Positions 17,902-27,112 are shown, counted from the stretch's first letter. The stretch is 64,000 nt of DNA from CAWCWK01 sp963842125 (GCA_963842125.1 CAWJFE010000005.1:2170001-2234000); one strand, 5' to 3'. The notes: generated from the letters alone by a model not told the origin. Made by a program: numbers and translations.

Positions 17902-18675
17902 CTACCGTCCCTTGAACTGCGGCCGGCGCTTCTCGACGAAGGCGCTCATGCCTTCCTTCTGGTCCTCGGTCGCGAAGAGCGCGTGGAAGAGCCGGCGCTC
18001 GAAAAGCGTGCCCTGGGCCAGCGTCGTCTCATAAGCCGCGTCGACCGCTTCCTTGGCCATCATGACCGAGGGGTTGGAGAAGCCGGCGATCTTGTTGGCG
18101 GCGTTGAGGGCTCCGTCGAGGAGCTTGTCATAGGGCATCACGCGGGCGACGAGGCCGACGCGGAGCGCTTCTTCGGCATCCATCGTGCGACCGGTCAGGA
18201 TGAGGTCCATTGCGACCGACTTGCCGACCGAGCGCACGAGGCGCTGCGTGCCGCCGGCGCCGGGAATGATGCCGAGCGTGATCTCGGGCTGGCCGAACTT
18301 GGCCGTCTCGGACGCAAAGATCATGTCGCACATCATGGCCAGTTCGCAGCCGCCGCCGAGCGCATAGCCGGAGACGGCCGCGATGATGGGCTTCCTCGCC
18401 GTCGCGACGCCGTTCCAGTTCGCCAGCCAATCGGAGCCATAGGCCTCGGCGAAGGTCTTCGACTGCATCTCCTTGATATCGGCGCCGGCGGCGAACGCCT
18501 TCTCCGACCCGGTGATGACGACCGCCCCCACCTTCTCGTCGGCCTCGAAGGCGGCGAGCGCCCTGTTGACCTCGTCCATCAGCTCCGAATTGAGCGCGTT
18601 GAGCGCTTTGGGCCGATTGAGGGTGATGAGGCCGGCGCGGCTGCGCGTATCGGCGGTGATGGTGTTGTAGGCCAT
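17902..18675 (-). CDS. Enoyl-CoA hydratase
   Basis: The 257-residue crotonase-fold protein has the oxyanion-hole segments AFAAGADIKEM and SGYALGGGCELAMMCD. The two catalytic glutamates expected for hydratases are present: Glu in GGGCELAM and Glu in FGQPEITLGIIPGAGGTQR. It hydrates 2-enoyl-CoA to 3-hydroxyacyl-CoA in fatty acid or amino acid breakdown. The ATG at 18675 has GAGG upstream. Placement between rpsT and mutM is the usual rhizobial arrangement. Confidence 0.95.
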   Translation of the reverse strand: MAYNTITADTRSRAGLITLNRPKALNALNSELMDEVNRALAAFEADEKVGAVVITGSEKAFAAGADIKEMQSKTFAEAYGSDWLANWNGVATARKPIIAAVSGYALGGGCELAMMCDMIFASETAKFGQPEITLGIIPGAGGTQRLVRSVGKSVAMDLILTGRTMDAEEALRVGLVARVMPYDKLLDGALNAANKIAGFSNPSVMMAKEAVDAAYETTLAQGTLFERRLFHALFATEDQKEGMSAFVEKRRPQFKGR

Positions 18676-18791
18676 GAGAATACCTCGTTTCGCCAACCGG
18701 ACGTGGTGCGGCGGCGCAGCCGGCGCGGGCCCCAACGGCTAGCCGAGGCCCGCGCGGGTGGCAAGCGTCGGTGCGCACCGCGTCGAGCGTC

Positions 18792-19673
18792 CTATCGCTG
18801 GCAGACGGGGCAATGGAAGGTTGAGCGCCCGGACTGGACCGCCCGCGCGATCACGCCCCGGCAGCCCGCATTGGCGCAGGGCTCGCCCTCGCGGTCATAG
18901 GCGCGAAAGCGTTGCTGCATGGCCCCGGACGAGCCGTCGGCGCTGCGAAAATCGCGCAACGTCGAGCCACCGGCAGTGATGGCTTCGTCGAGCACGTCGC
19001 GGATCTCGCCCGTCAGCCGCTCGGCTCGCCGGCCGGCCGAGCCGTCCTTTCGGGCCAGCGTTCGGGCCTCGCGGAAGGGCGAGAGCCGCGCCCGGTTGAG
19101 CGCTTCGCAAACATAGATGTTGCCGAGTCCCGCCACGCGGCGCTGGTCGAGAAGCGCGGCCTTGAGCGGCGTGCGACTGCCCGCCATCACGGCGGCGAGG
19201 GCCGGCGCATTCAGCGCGTTGCCCGTCGGCTCAATGCCGAGCGAGGCGAGCCAGGGGTGGGCGCCGAGTGCATCGGCCGCGACGAGGTCCATCGCGCCGA
19301 AGCGGCGGGGATCGTTATAGGTGAGGCGCGCGCCGTCATCGAGATCGACGACGACGTGGTCGTGCGCCGTCAGCCGCGCCGCATCGTGATAGAAGGCGCC
19401 CGGATCGTGGAGGCCATCGGGCGCGTCGATCTGGAAGCGGCCGGTCATGCCGAGATGTGCGATCCACGTCGCGCCATCGTCGAGCCCGAGGAGCAGGAAC
19501 TTGGCGCGCCGGCCGACGCGCTCGATCCGGCGGCCCGTCAGGCTTTGCGCGAAGCGATCCGGGAACGGCCAGCGCAGATCGGGCCGGCGGATGTCGGCAC
19601 GCACGATCGTGCGGCCCTCGAGCGCAGGGGCCAGACCACGGCGAACGGTTTCGACTTCGGGAAGCTCGGGCAT
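18792..19673 (-). CDS. mutM: Formamidopyrimidine-DNA glycosylase
   Basis: The 293-residue protein begins MPELPEVETVRRGL. Pro-2 is the catalytic Schiff-base amine and Glu-3 a catalytic acid. NIYVCEALNRARLSP forms part of the helix-two-turn-helix, and the C-terminal zinc finger has cysteines in PCANAGC and CPVCQR. It removes 8-oxoguanine and Fapy lesions and nicks the site. It is divergent from ubiE, so the 147-bp gap between them should hold both promoters. Confidence 0.97.
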   Translation of the reverse strand: MPELPEVETVRRGLAPALEGRTIVRADIRRPDLRWPFPDRFAQSLTGRRIERVGRRAKFLLLGLDDGATWIAHLGMTGRFQIDAPDGLHDPGAFYHDAARLTAHDHVVVDLDDGARLTYNDPRRFGAMDLVAADALGAHPWLASLGIEPTGNALNAPALAAVMAGSRTPLKAALLDQRRVAGLGNIYVCEALNRARLSPFREARTLARKDGSAGRRAERLTGEIRDVLDEAITAGGSTLRDFRSADGSSGAMQQRFRAYDREGEPCANAGCRGVIARAVQSGRSTFHCPVCQR

Positions 19674-19820
19674 CGGGGGGTATGTAGACGCCGGAGGACT
19701 CGTGGGCCAGCGTGCACCAATAACGCTTCCAACCGAGACCTCCAACCGAGACGACACGCCCCGTGGTACGCGCCGCGTGACGTGCTAGAGAGAGGTGAGA
19801 ATCCAGCCCAGCGACATGCG

Positions 19821-20579
19821 ATGACCGAGCCCACCACCCGCTCCTTCGGCTTCACCGAAGTGCCCGCCAGCGAAAAGCAGGGCCGGGTCGACGAAGTCTT
19901 CTCGCGCGTCGCCAAGCGCTACGACGTGATGAACGACGTCATGAGCTTCGGCGTCCACCGGGTCTGGAAGGACATCTTCGTCGCCAAGCTGCCGCGCCTG
20001 GAGGGTCCGCGCGCGTTCACGCTCCTCGACGTCGCGGGCGGTACGGGCGACATCGCGTTCCGAGCCTTGAAGGGCGCGGGGCCCAACGTGCGCGCCATCG
20101 TCTGCGATATTTCCGGCCCGATGCTGCGCGAGGGTGCGCGCCGGGCGGAGACGCGCAAACTCGGCGGGCGGATCGACTTCGTGCAGGGCAATGCCGAGGC
20201 CCTGCCGGTGCCGCCATCCTCCATCGACGCCTACACGATCGCCTACGGCATCCGGAACGTGCCCGACATCCCCCTCGCATTGCGCGAGGCCTATGCCGCC
20301 CTCAAGCCCGGAGGCCGGTTCCTCTGCCTCGAATTCTCGCAGGTCGACGTGCCCGGCCTCGACGCGCTCTACGACGCGTTCTCGTTCAACGTCATCCCGC
20401 GCATGGGCCAGCTCGTCGCGCGCGACGCCGACTCCTATCGCTATCTGGTCGAATCCATCCGCCGCTTCCCCGATCAGGAGACGTTCGCCGACATGATCCG
20501 CGACGCCGGCTTCGCGCGCGTCTCCTATACCAACCTCTCGGGCGGTATCACGGCCATTCATTCCGGCTGGAAGCTGTGA
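19821..20579 (+). CDS. ubiE: Ubiquinone/menaquinone C-methyltransferase UbiE
   Basis: The 252-residue protein has the UbiE signatures: the early SRVAKRYDVMNDVMSFGVHRVWK (cut in reading, residues about 29-50), SAM motif LLDVAGGTGDIA, the GIRNVPD motif and the end segment LSGGITAIHSGWKL. It methylates the benzoquinol ring in ubiquinone biosynthesis. It starts a same-strand series ubiE-ubiB-coaBC-dut typical for the class. Confidence 0.97.
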   Translation: MTEPTTRSFGFTEVPASEKQGRVDEVFSRVAKRYDVMNDVMSFGVHRVWKDIFVAKLPRLEGPRAFTLLDVAGGTGDIAFRALKGAGPNVRAIVCDISGPMLREGARRAETRKLGGRIDFVQGNAEALPVPPSSIDAYTIAYGIRNVPDIPLALREAYAALKPGGRFLCLEFSQVDVPGLDALYDAFSFNVIPRMGQLVARDADSYRYLVESIRRFPDQETFADMIRDAGFARVSYTNLSGGITAIHSGWKL

Positions 20580-20588
20580 GGCCAGGCT

Positions 20589-20624
20589 CGAGACCGACCC
20601 CGAGACCGACTCCGAGACCGACCC
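20589..20624 (+). repeat. Three 12-bp tandem repeats just before ubiB
   Basis: The unit CGAGACCGACCC occurs at 20589-20600, 20601-20612 (one change) and 20613-20624, ending two bases before the ubiB ATG. No ordinary ribosome site is visible because the repeats occupy its place. Read in the ubiB frame, the repeat would encode Glu-Thr-Asp-Pro units, but no in-frame start lies nearby upstream. Confidence 0.9.
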
Positions 20625-20625
20625 C

Positions 20626-22221
20626 ATGGTGATCGCCACCATCGGCGCGCTGGTCCGGTTGGCGCGGGCCGGGCATCGCATGGCGCGCGAGGGCGTCTTT
20701 TCCGGCCTCAACGCGGGCGAGATGCCGCCCGGCGCCGCCTTTGGCGTGCGCATCGCTCGCCTCTTCGAGCGCCGCCGCGACACCGACATCCCGCGCGCGC
20801 AGCGCATGTCGCAGGCGCTCGAGAAGCTCGGGCCGGCCTATATCAAGCTCGGACAGTTCCTCGCCACCCGGCCCGATCTCGTCGGCGCCGATGTGTCACG
20901 CGACTTGGAGAGCCTTCGCGACCGGCTACCGCCCTTCCCGCAGGACGAAGCGGTCGCGGTGCTGGAGGCCGAGCTCGGCCGGCCCTTGGGCGAACTCTTC
21001 GAGCGATTCGATCCGCCCATCGCCGCCGCCTCGGTCGCGCAGGTCCACCGCGCACGCCTGCCGGGCGCCAGCGAGGACGTGGCCGTCAAGATCCTCCGCC
21101 CCGGCATCGAGGCGAGGCTCGACCGCGACATCCGTGCCTTTGCGAAGGCCGCCTGGCTCGTCGAGGCGCTCGTACCCTCCTCGCGCCGACTGAAGCCGCA
21201 GGCGACGGTGGCGACGCTCGGCACGTCGCTCGCCCAGGAGTGCGACCTCCGCATGGAGGCGAGCGCGACGTCCGAGATCGCCGAGAACATGGCGCGCGAC
21301 GAGGCCAAGGACGCAGGCTTTCGCGTGCCGGAGGTCGACTGGACGCGTACCGCTCGGCGCTGCATGGCGACGACCTGGATCGACGGCATCCCGCTCGGAC
21401 AGGTCGAGACGATCCGCGCGGCCGGGCACGACATGGCGGCGCTGGGCCAGACCGTCATCCGCTCCTTCCTTCGGATGGCGATGCGCGACGGCGTCTTCCA
21501 CGCCGACATGCATCAGGGCAATCTCTTCGTCGATGCGGCGGGCCGGCTCGTCGCGGTCGATTTCGGGATCGTCGGGCGGCTCGGCGAGCCCGAGCAGCGC
21601 TATCTGGCCGAGATCCTGTCGGGCTTCATCCGGCGCGACTACCTGCATGTCGCCCGCGTGCACTTCGAGGCGGGCTACGTGCCGGCCGATCAGGACGTCG
21701 CGACCTTCGCGCAGGCCTTGCGCGCCATCGGCGAGCCCCTGCAGGACCGGCGCGCCGACGAGATCGCGATGGGCAAGGTCCTCACCCAGCTCTTCGAGAC
21801 GACGGCCACCTTCGGCATGGAGACGCAGACGCAGCTTATCCTCCTCCAGAAGACCATGGTGGTGACGGAGGGCGTCGCGCGCTCGCTCGACCCCAAGCTC
21901 GACATGTGGCGCACGGCCGAACCCGTCGTCGCCGAATGGGTGGCGGGCCGGGTCGGGCCGGTCGCCGTCATCCGAGAGGCCGCCACGACGCTGCAGGATG
22001 CGCTCAAGGTCGCGGCGCAGTTGCCCGAACTCGTCATGCGGATCGAGGGCGCCGCCGCCCGCCTCGCCGCCAGCCACGGTACGGGCGGCATCCGGCTCGA
22101 CGCCGACACGATCGACAAGCTCGCTCGGGGCCTCGCCCGGGAGGTCATCTTCATGCGCATCGCCATCATCGTCGGCGGAATCGGGCTGCTGGCCCTCGCG
22201 GCCTACGAGGTCTTTGGATGA
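20626..22221 (+). CDS. ubiB: UbiB, ABC1/ADCK-type protein for ubiquinone biosynthesis
   Basis: The 531-residue protein is of standard length. It has the KxGQ motif in YIKLGQFLATRPD, an Ala-rich nucleotide loop with the conserved Lys in VAVKILRPGI, the HxDxHxGN loop in FHADMHQGNLF, the DFG in AVDFGIVGRL, and a C-terminal membrane anchor from about residue 505. UbiB is an atypical kinase/ATPase needed for ubiquinone biosynthesis. Its stop overlaps the coaBC start (ATGA). The leader contains the tandem repeats noted separately. Confidence 0.96.
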   Translation: MVIATIGALVRLARAGHRMAREGVFSGLNAGEMPPGAAFGVRIARLFERRRDTDIPRAQRMSQALEKLGPAYIKLGQFLATRPDLVGADVSRDLESLRDRLPPFPQDEAVAVLEAELGRPLGELFERFDPPIAAASVAQVHRARLPGASEDVAVKILRPGIEARLDRDIRAFAKAAWLVEALVPSSRRLKPQATVATLGTSLAQECDLRMEASATSEIAENMARDEAKDAGFRVPEVDWTRTARRCMATTWIDGIPLGQVETIRAAGHDMAALGQTVIRSFLRMAMRDGVFHADMHQGNLFVDAAGRLVAVDFGIVGRLGEPEQRYLAEILSGFIRRDYLHVARVHFEAGYVPADQDVATFAQALRAIGEPLQDRRADEIAMGKVLTQLFETTATFGMETQTQLILLQKTMVVTEGVARSLDPKLDMWRTAEPVVAEWVAGRVGPVAVIREAATTLQDALKVAAQLPELVMRIEGAAARLAASHGTGGIRLDADTIDKLARGLAREVIFMRIAIIVGGIGLLALAAYEVFG

Positions 22222-23597
22222 CGGGCGCACTTGCCGGCAAGACCGTCCTCCTCGTCATCGGTGGCGGGATCGCGGCCTATAAGGGGCTGGAGACGATCCG
22301 CGCACTGACGAAGCGCGGCGCGCGCGTCGTGCCGGTGCTGACCCATGGCGCAGAGGCGTTCGTGACGCCGCTGAGTGCTGCGGCGCTGGCCGGCGAGACG
22401 GCCCATACCGAACTCCTCGATCTGACGGCCGAGGCACGGATGGGCCATATCGAGCTCTCCCGCGCGGCCGATCTCATCGTCGTCGTGCCCGCGACCGCCA
22501 ACGTCATGGCGCGCATGGCCCACGGCCTCGCAGACGACCTCGCGACCACCCTCCTCCTCGCCACCGACACGCGCATCCTCCTTGCACCGGCGATGAACGT
22601 GCGGATGTGGCTCCACCCGGCCACGCAGCGCAACCGGGCGACGCTCGAGGCGGACGGCGTCCGCCTCATCGGCCCCGATGTGGGCGACATGGCCTGCGGC
22701 GAGCACGGGCCAGGCCGGATGGCCGAGCCCGACGAGATCGCCGCCGCGACCGAACGCCTCATTCTCGCCAGGTCGCAGAAAATCCCGCTGCCCGGCGAGA
22801 ACGATGGCGAGGCAGCACATCATGACGACGACGATAGGCCCGACGACGCGCTGGACGACGGGTATCGCCCCATGCGCTCCTCCGACGACCTTGCCGGCCG
22901 TCATGCCATCGTCACCGCCGGGCCGACGCACGAGCCGATCGATCCGGTACGCTATATCGCCAACCGCTCGTCCGGACGGCAGGGCTTTGAGATCGCGTTA
23001 GCCCTAGCCAACCGGGGTGCGGAGGTGACGCTCGTCTCGGGGCCGGTCCACTTCCCCGATCCCCAGGGCGTGCGGGTCGTCCGCGTCGAGACGGCGCGGG
23101 AGATGCTGGCCGCCGTCGAGGCCGCACTCCCCGCCGACTTCGCCGTATTCGCCGCCGCCGTCGCCGATTGGCGGAGCGTGGATATCGCGACGTCGAAGAT
23201 GAAGAAGGTAGGCGACGATGCGCCGGCGCCGCTGGCCCTCGTGCGCAACCCGGACATTCTCGCCACCGTCGCGAAGGGGCCGAACCGGCCGCGCCTCGTC
23301 ATCGGGTTCGCGGCCGAGACCGACGACGTCCTCGCCCATGCCGAGGCCAAGCTGGCGCAAAAGGGCGCCGATTGGATCGTCGCCAACGACGTGTCCGAGG
23401 CGAGCGGCGTCGAGGGCGGCGTCATGGGCGGCCTGCGCAATCGAATCATCCTCCTGAAACGCACGGCCGACGGCGGCTCGACCGGCCTCGCCTTCTCGGA
23501 GATGGAGAAGTGGGAGGTCGCGCTCCACCTCGGCAGCCAGATCGCCGAGGAACTCGCGGACGCCGACAATTCGGATCCCGCAAGTACGATATCATGA
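22218..23597 (+). CDS. coaBC: Bifunctional phosphopantothenoylcysteine decarboxylase / synthetase
   Basis: The 459-residue protein has both CoaC and CoaB domains. CoaC (residues about 1-190) has the flavin-protein motif PAMNVRMW near residue 124 and the catalytic Cys in MACGEHGPGRMAEP. CoaB (from about 225) has AGPTHEPIDPVRYIANRSSG and the Lys motif SKMKK. The two convert 4'-phosphopantothenate to 4'-phosphopantetheine in coenzyme A synthesis. The linker (about 195-222) is unusually His/Asp-rich and acidic. It overlaps both ubiB and dut by four bases. Confidence 0.97.
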   Translation: MTGALAGKTVLLVIGGGIAAYKGLETIRALTKRGARVVPVLTHGAEAFVTPLSAAALAGETAHTELLDLTAEARMGHIELSRAADLIVVVPATANVMARMAHGLADDLATTLLLATDTRILLAPAMNVRMWLHPATQRNRATLEADGVRLIGPDVGDMACGEHGPGRMAEPDEIAAATERLILARSQKIPLPGENDGEAAHHDDDDRPDDALDDGYRPMRSSDDLAGRHAIVTAGPTHEPIDPVRYIANRSSGRQGFEIALALANRGAEVTLVSGPVHFPDPQGVRVVRVETAREMLAAVEAALPADFAVFAAAVADWRSVDIATSKMKKVGDDAPAPLALVRNPDILATVAKGPNRPRLVIGFAAETDDVLAHAEAKLAQKGADWIVANDVSEASGVEGGVMGGLRNRIILLKRTADGGSTGLAFSEMEKWEVALHLGSQIAEELADADNSDPASTIS

Positions 23598-24043
23598 GCG
23601 TCACCCTCACCGTGAAGTGCCTTCCCCACGCCCAAGGGCTGGCCTTGCCCTCTTACGAAACGCCGGGCGCCGCAGGCCTCGACGTGCGGGCAGCCCTACC
23701 CGAGGCCGCGCCGCTGACGATCGCGCCAGGCGCGCGCGCGCGCGTTCCCACCGGGCTCGTCTTCGGCATTCCCGATGGGTTCGAGATCCAGGTCCGCCCC
23801 CGCTCCGGCCTCGCCTTCCGGCAGGGGCTGACGGTGCTCAATGCGCCCGGCACTGTCGATGCCGACTATCGGGGCGAGGTGCAGGTGCTGCTCGTCAATC
23901 TCGGGAGCGAGGCGATCACGATCCAACGTGGCGAGCGGATCGCGCAACTCGTCGTCGCGCCCCTCCTCCAGGCGCGGCTGGTCGAGGGCGAACCGGACGA
24001 AAGCGCCAGGGGCGTCGGCGGGTTCGGCTCGACGGGCCGCTAA
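23594..24043 (+). CDS. dut: dUTP diphosphatase
   Basis: The 149-residue protein has the five dUTPase motifs: PGAAGLDVRA, RPRSGLA, GTVDADYRGE with the catalytic Asp, RGERIAQLVV and the C-terminal GGFGSTGR. It is a homotrimer that hydrolyses dUTP to dUMP, keeping uracil out of DNA. It is translationally coupled to coaBC (ATGA) and convergent to the TadG-like gene only six bases away. Confidence 0.97.
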   Translation: MSVTLTVKCLPHAQGLALPSYETPGAAGLDVRAALPEAAPLTIAPGARARVPTGLVFGIPDGFEIQVRPRSGLAFRQGLTVLNAPGTVDADYRGEVQVLLVNLGSEAITIQRGERIAQLVVAPLLQARLVEGEPDESARGVGGFGSTGR

Positions 24044-24049
24044 GGCGGA

Positions 24050-24607
24050 TCAGCGATCCGGCAGGCCCGCACTCTTCCGCAAGTCTCGCACCGCCCGTGC
24101 CTTTACCGGCTTGCCCCGCTCGATGTCGCGCAGCGTGCGCCGACTGCGCGGCGACTGCATCGCTTTGGCGAGCGGGCGGCCTCGGACCGGCACGAAGGCG
24201 AGTCCCTCGCCCGCGACGTCAAACGTCTTGCGGCCTATCAGCCCGAGAAAATTGGTCGGCACCTCGGCCTCGAGCCGCACCGAGACGCGTGGCGGCTCCT
24301 CATCGAAGAGAACGGTGACCGTCCCCGCCGCCGACCCGGCGCCGCACTCTCCGGTCCCGCAAGCATTCTCCAGCACCCGCCGCGCCCCACGCTCGGGATC
24401 GGCGAGATCCGCAACGCCTGCCTGGGCGGCCCGCTCGGCAATCGACTGAAGTTCGATCTTCACGCGTTGCGCCGTCGCCACATCGAGCGCGCCGCCCATC
24501 ACGGCCAGCATGGGCACGAGGAGAAGCGCGAAGAGAATGGCGATCGCGCCGCGCTCGTCCCGGCGAAAGAGTGAAGCGATGTGGGTCCAGCGGTCGACAG
24601 GTCGCAT
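24050..24607 (-). CDS. TadE/TadG-like pilus-assembly protein, short form
   Basis: The 185-residue protein has the N-terminal signature of TadG-type proteins: DERGAIAILFALLLVPMLAV with one membrane segment, then VATAQRVKIELQSIAERAAQAG. TadG/TadE proteins are minor pseudopilins or anchors of Flp pili. This one is short and lacks a von Willebrand domain; the C-terminal part is basic. No other tad genes lie nearby. The start follows the RDERGA leader pattern and is reasonably sure. Confidence 0.8.
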   Translation of the reverse strand: MRPVDRWTHIASLFRRDERGAIAILFALLLVPMLAVMGGALDVATAQRVKIELQSIAERAAQAGVADLADPERGARRVLENACGTGECGAGSAAGTVTVLFDEEPPRVSVRLEAEVPTNFLGLIGRKTFDVAGEGLAFVPVRGRPLAKAMQSPRSRRTLRDIERGKPVKARAVRDLRKSAGLPDR

Positions 24608-24751
24608 GACGGTTCTCTCCTGACGGCGCCGAACGGCCTCGCACCGATGATGGCACGCAAAGGCGAACGACCCGTTGCAAGGAAGGAGAGACGAGACATG
24701 GAACCTCGATCGATTTAGAACATTTAGTGAACGAACCTACTGGAGAACATC

Positions 24752-24976
24752 ATGACCGAGACACCATCCGACACGCCCAAGGCCGAGCCGACCGGCAACG
24801 CCGTTAAGGACCCCGACAACTGGACGACGGGCGACGAGGCGATGACGGGCGCGCAGGCCTCCTACCTCAAGACCTTGAGCGAGGAGGCCGGGGAGACCTT
24901 CGATCCCGAGCTGAACAAGGCCGAGGCCTCCAAGAAGATCGACGCGCTGCAGGACGAGACGGGTCGTGGACAATAG
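24752..24976 (+). CDS. DUF3072 family small acidic protein
   Basis: The 74-residue hydrophilic protein contains the DUF3072 core: DPDNWTTGDEAMTGAQASYLKTL, read here in two parts, and ETFDPELNKAEASKKIDAL. This repeats a SAP-like helix pair (ASYLKTLSEEAG and LNKAEASKKIDALQ). The function is unknown. CTGGAGAA lies nine bases before the ATG. The 144-bp upstream gap is less GC-rich than its surroundings and probably holds promoters for this gene and the divergent TadG-like gene. Confidence 0.9.
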   Translation: MTETPSDTPKAEPTGNAVKDPDNWTTGDEAMTGAQASYLKTLSEEAGETFDPELNKAEASKKIDALQDETGRGQ

Positions 24977-25035
24977 GATCGCTTGCCCCTAATCCGACGC
25001 CTGAACGAACGGGTTTGGGCTAGAGGGAACGGGCC

Positions 25036-25848
25036 GTGAGCGAGATGCGCGTGATCGTCGCCGGAGCCGGCGGCCGGATGGGCCAGACACTCGTCCGGGC
25101 GCTGACGGAAACCGATGGCACGCGCGTCGCCTACGCTCTCGACCGGTCGGGCAGCGAGGCCATCGGGTCCGACGCCGGCACGCTCGCCGGTATCGCGCCG
25201 CTCGGCGTCGCGGTCTCCGAGACGGCGCTGCCCGCCTTCGTCGATGGCGAGGGCGTCGTCGACTTTACGAGCCCGGAGAACACGGTCGCGCTGGTCGAGC
25301 TGGCGGCGCAGGCGCGTATCCCGCACGTCATCGGGACGACCGGGCTGGGGCCGGACCATCTCGCCTCCGTCAAAGCCGCGGCGCGCCACGCGCCCATCGT
25401 CCTCTCCGGCAACATGAGCCTTGGCGTCAATCTCCTCGCGGGCCTCGTGCGCCGTGCGGCGCGGTCGCTCGGGCCGGGCTGGGACGTCGAGATCGTCGAA
25501 ATGCACCATCGCCACAAGGTCGATGCGCCCTCGGGCACCGCGCTCCTCTTCGGCGAGGCGGCGGCGGAGGGTCGCGGCGTCGTGCTCGACGACGTTGCGG
25601 AGCGAGGCCGCGACGGCCTGACGGGCGCGCGTGCCGAGGCCGCTATCGGCTTCGCGAGCCTGCGCGGCGGCTCCGTCGTCGGCGATCACACCGTCATCCT
25701 CGCCGGTCCGAACGAGCGGGTCGAGCTGAGCCACAAGGCCGAGAGCCGCGCCATCTTCGCAGGCGGCGCCGTGCGCGCACTCCTCTGGGCGCGCGGCCGG
25801 GAGCCGGGGCTCTACGACATGGCCGCCGTGCTCGGGCTGGACGACTGA
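25036..25848 (+). CDS. dapB: 4-hydroxy-tetrahydrodipicolinate reductase
   Basis: The 270-residue protein has the N-terminal nucleotide motif VAGAGGRMGQ, VDFTSPENT, GTTGLG, and the DapB signature EMHHRHKVDAPSGTA with the catalytic His and Lys. It reduces hydroxy-tetrahydrodipicolinate in lysine and diaminopimelate synthesis. I took the GTG at 25036, with AGAGGGA eight bases upstream, over the ATG nine bases later. gpmA follows 46 bp downstream on the same strand. Confidence 0.96.
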   Translation: MSEMRVIVAGAGGRMGQTLVRALTETDGTRVAYALDRSGSEAIGSDAGTLAGIAPLGVAVSETALPAFVDGEGVVDFTSPENTVALVELAAQARIPHVIGTTGLGPDHLASVKAAARHAPIVLSGNMSLGVNLLAGLVRRAARSLGPGWDVEIVEMHHRHKVDAPSGTALLFGEAAAEGRGVVLDDVAERGRDGLTGARAEAAIGFASLRGGSVVGDHTVILAGPNERVELSHKAESRAIFAGGAVRALLWARGREPGLYDMAAVLGLDD

Positions 25849-25894
25849 CGGGGCGAGCCCCATTTCGAGATCAACAGACCGAGGATATCAGCCC

Positions 25895-26533
25895 ATGAGC
25901 GCAGAGACCGCCAACGAACGCCTCCTCGTGCTGGTGCGGCACGGCCAGTCGGAGTGGAATGCCAAGAACCTCTTCACCGGCTGGCGCGATCCGGGCCTGA
26001 CCGAGACCGGCGTCGAGGAAGCCCGCGCCGCCGGCCGCACCCTCAAGGCGATGGGCCTGTCCTTCGACGTCGCCTACACCTCCGCCCTCCAGCGCGCGCA
26101 GACGACGCTCGATCTGATGCTGGAGGAGATGGACCTCAGCCTGCCCATCACCCGTGATGAGCGGCTCAACGAGCGCGACTACGGCGATCTCGCCGGCCTC
26201 AACAAGGATGACGCACGCGAGAAGTGGGGCGAGGAGCAGGTCCATATCTGGCGCCGCTCCTACGACACACCGCCCCCCGGCGGCGAGAGCCTCAAGATGA
26301 CGGCCGAGCGCGTGCTACCCTATTTCGAAGAGACGATCCGCCCCGCCGTCATGTCCGGCCAGCGCGTCCTCGTCGCCGCACACGGCAATTCGCTGCGCGC
26401 GCTCGTCATGGTGCTGGACGGGTTGTCGGGCGAGGAGATCGTGAAGCGCGAGATCGCGACCGGCGTGCCGCTCGTCTATCGTTTCGACGAGACGGGCGAG
26501 GTCGTCGAGCGCCAGGAATTGTCGATCGCCTGA
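25895..26533 (+). CDS. gpmA: 2,3-bisphosphoglycerate-dependent phosphoglycerate mutase
   Basis: The 212-residue protein has the phosphohistidine motif LVRHGQSEWNAKNLFTGW, the second arginine segment TSALQRAQTTL, NERDYGDLAGLNK and the second His in VAAHGNSLRAL. It interconverts 3- and 2-phosphoglycerate in glycolysis. The length matches the shorter alphaproteobacterial form. It follows dapB, a pairing common in rhizobia. Confidence 0.96.
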   Translation: MSAETANERLLVLVRHGQSEWNAKNLFTGWRDPGLTETGVEEARAAGRTLKAMGLSFDVAYTSALQRAQTTLDLMLEEMDLSLPITRDERLNERDYGDLAGLNKDDAREKWGEEQVHIWRRSYDTPPPGGESLKMTAERVLPYFEETIRPAVMSGQRVLVAAHGNSLRALVMVLDGLSGEEIVKREIATGVPLVYRFDETGEVVERQELSIA

Positions 26534-27112
26534 CGCGCGACCGGGCGGCGGATCGTCCGCATGTCGCACGATGACGGTCGCATGACGCCTTGTGGACAGA
26601 TTGTCCCAGATGGTCTGTCCCGCGATGGGCTCAGACCGAATTCCCATCGCGAGCCGATAGACCAAGATGCTGGTCGTATTCGGCCTAGCGGAGCTTCGCA
26701 CGCGCGGGTCTGAGGCGATGATGCCGGCTGGACACAGCGCGGGGTTCATCTCACGCTCGTGCGCCTGGCCGCTGCGCGTAGCCCACAGGCTGTCCACAGC
26801 GCGCCTTCGCCTCATAGACCTTGTAGGGCCTCGCCTGCGGCGATGATTCACAGCCCTGCGATCCGCCCGGCTTTCGCCATTCCAGACTCGATTCGCTCCC
26901 GGTCGGGACTCGGCCTAGCTTGGCCCTCCGTCCCCCGGGCTTGGTCGGCCGCCACCCGCGACGGGCCGACTCGCGGCTTAGCGTTAACGCGGCCCTCACG
27001 TCTGCCTGCCAGTTTGACGGAACGCCGACCGGGCCGAGAGACCGGGTCGTGGAGAACGGGTGGATAAGCCATGCCGGACTCGAACGAGACCACCTGTGGA
27101 GGGCGTCGCTGA
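26534..27112. other. Non-coding stretch with DnaA-box-like words, GANTC cluster and a palindrome
   Basis: No convincing gene lies in these 579 bp. CTGTCCACA occurs twice in opposite orientation (26591-26599 reverse, 26790-26798 forward). TTATCCACC, one change from the DnaA-box consensus, is at 27059-27067 (reverse). Six GANTC sites fall between 26845 and 27081 (starts 26845, 26885, 26890, 26907, 26968, 27077). GCGTTAACGC at 26981-26990 is a perfect 10-bp palindrome. GANTC is the CcrM methylation site in alphaproteobacteria. An origin-like or dnaA-linked control role is inference only. Confidence 0.45.

Noticed and set aside
24608..24751. General-stress (EcfG-type) promoter before the DUF3072 gene
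   Set aside because: A GGAAC word is present but no CGTT-like -10 at 16-19 bases follows, so the consensus is not met.
26534..27112. Small protein genes in the gpmA-rhodanese gap
   Set aside because: Short open frames on both strands lack a ribosome site, normal codon pattern or similarity.
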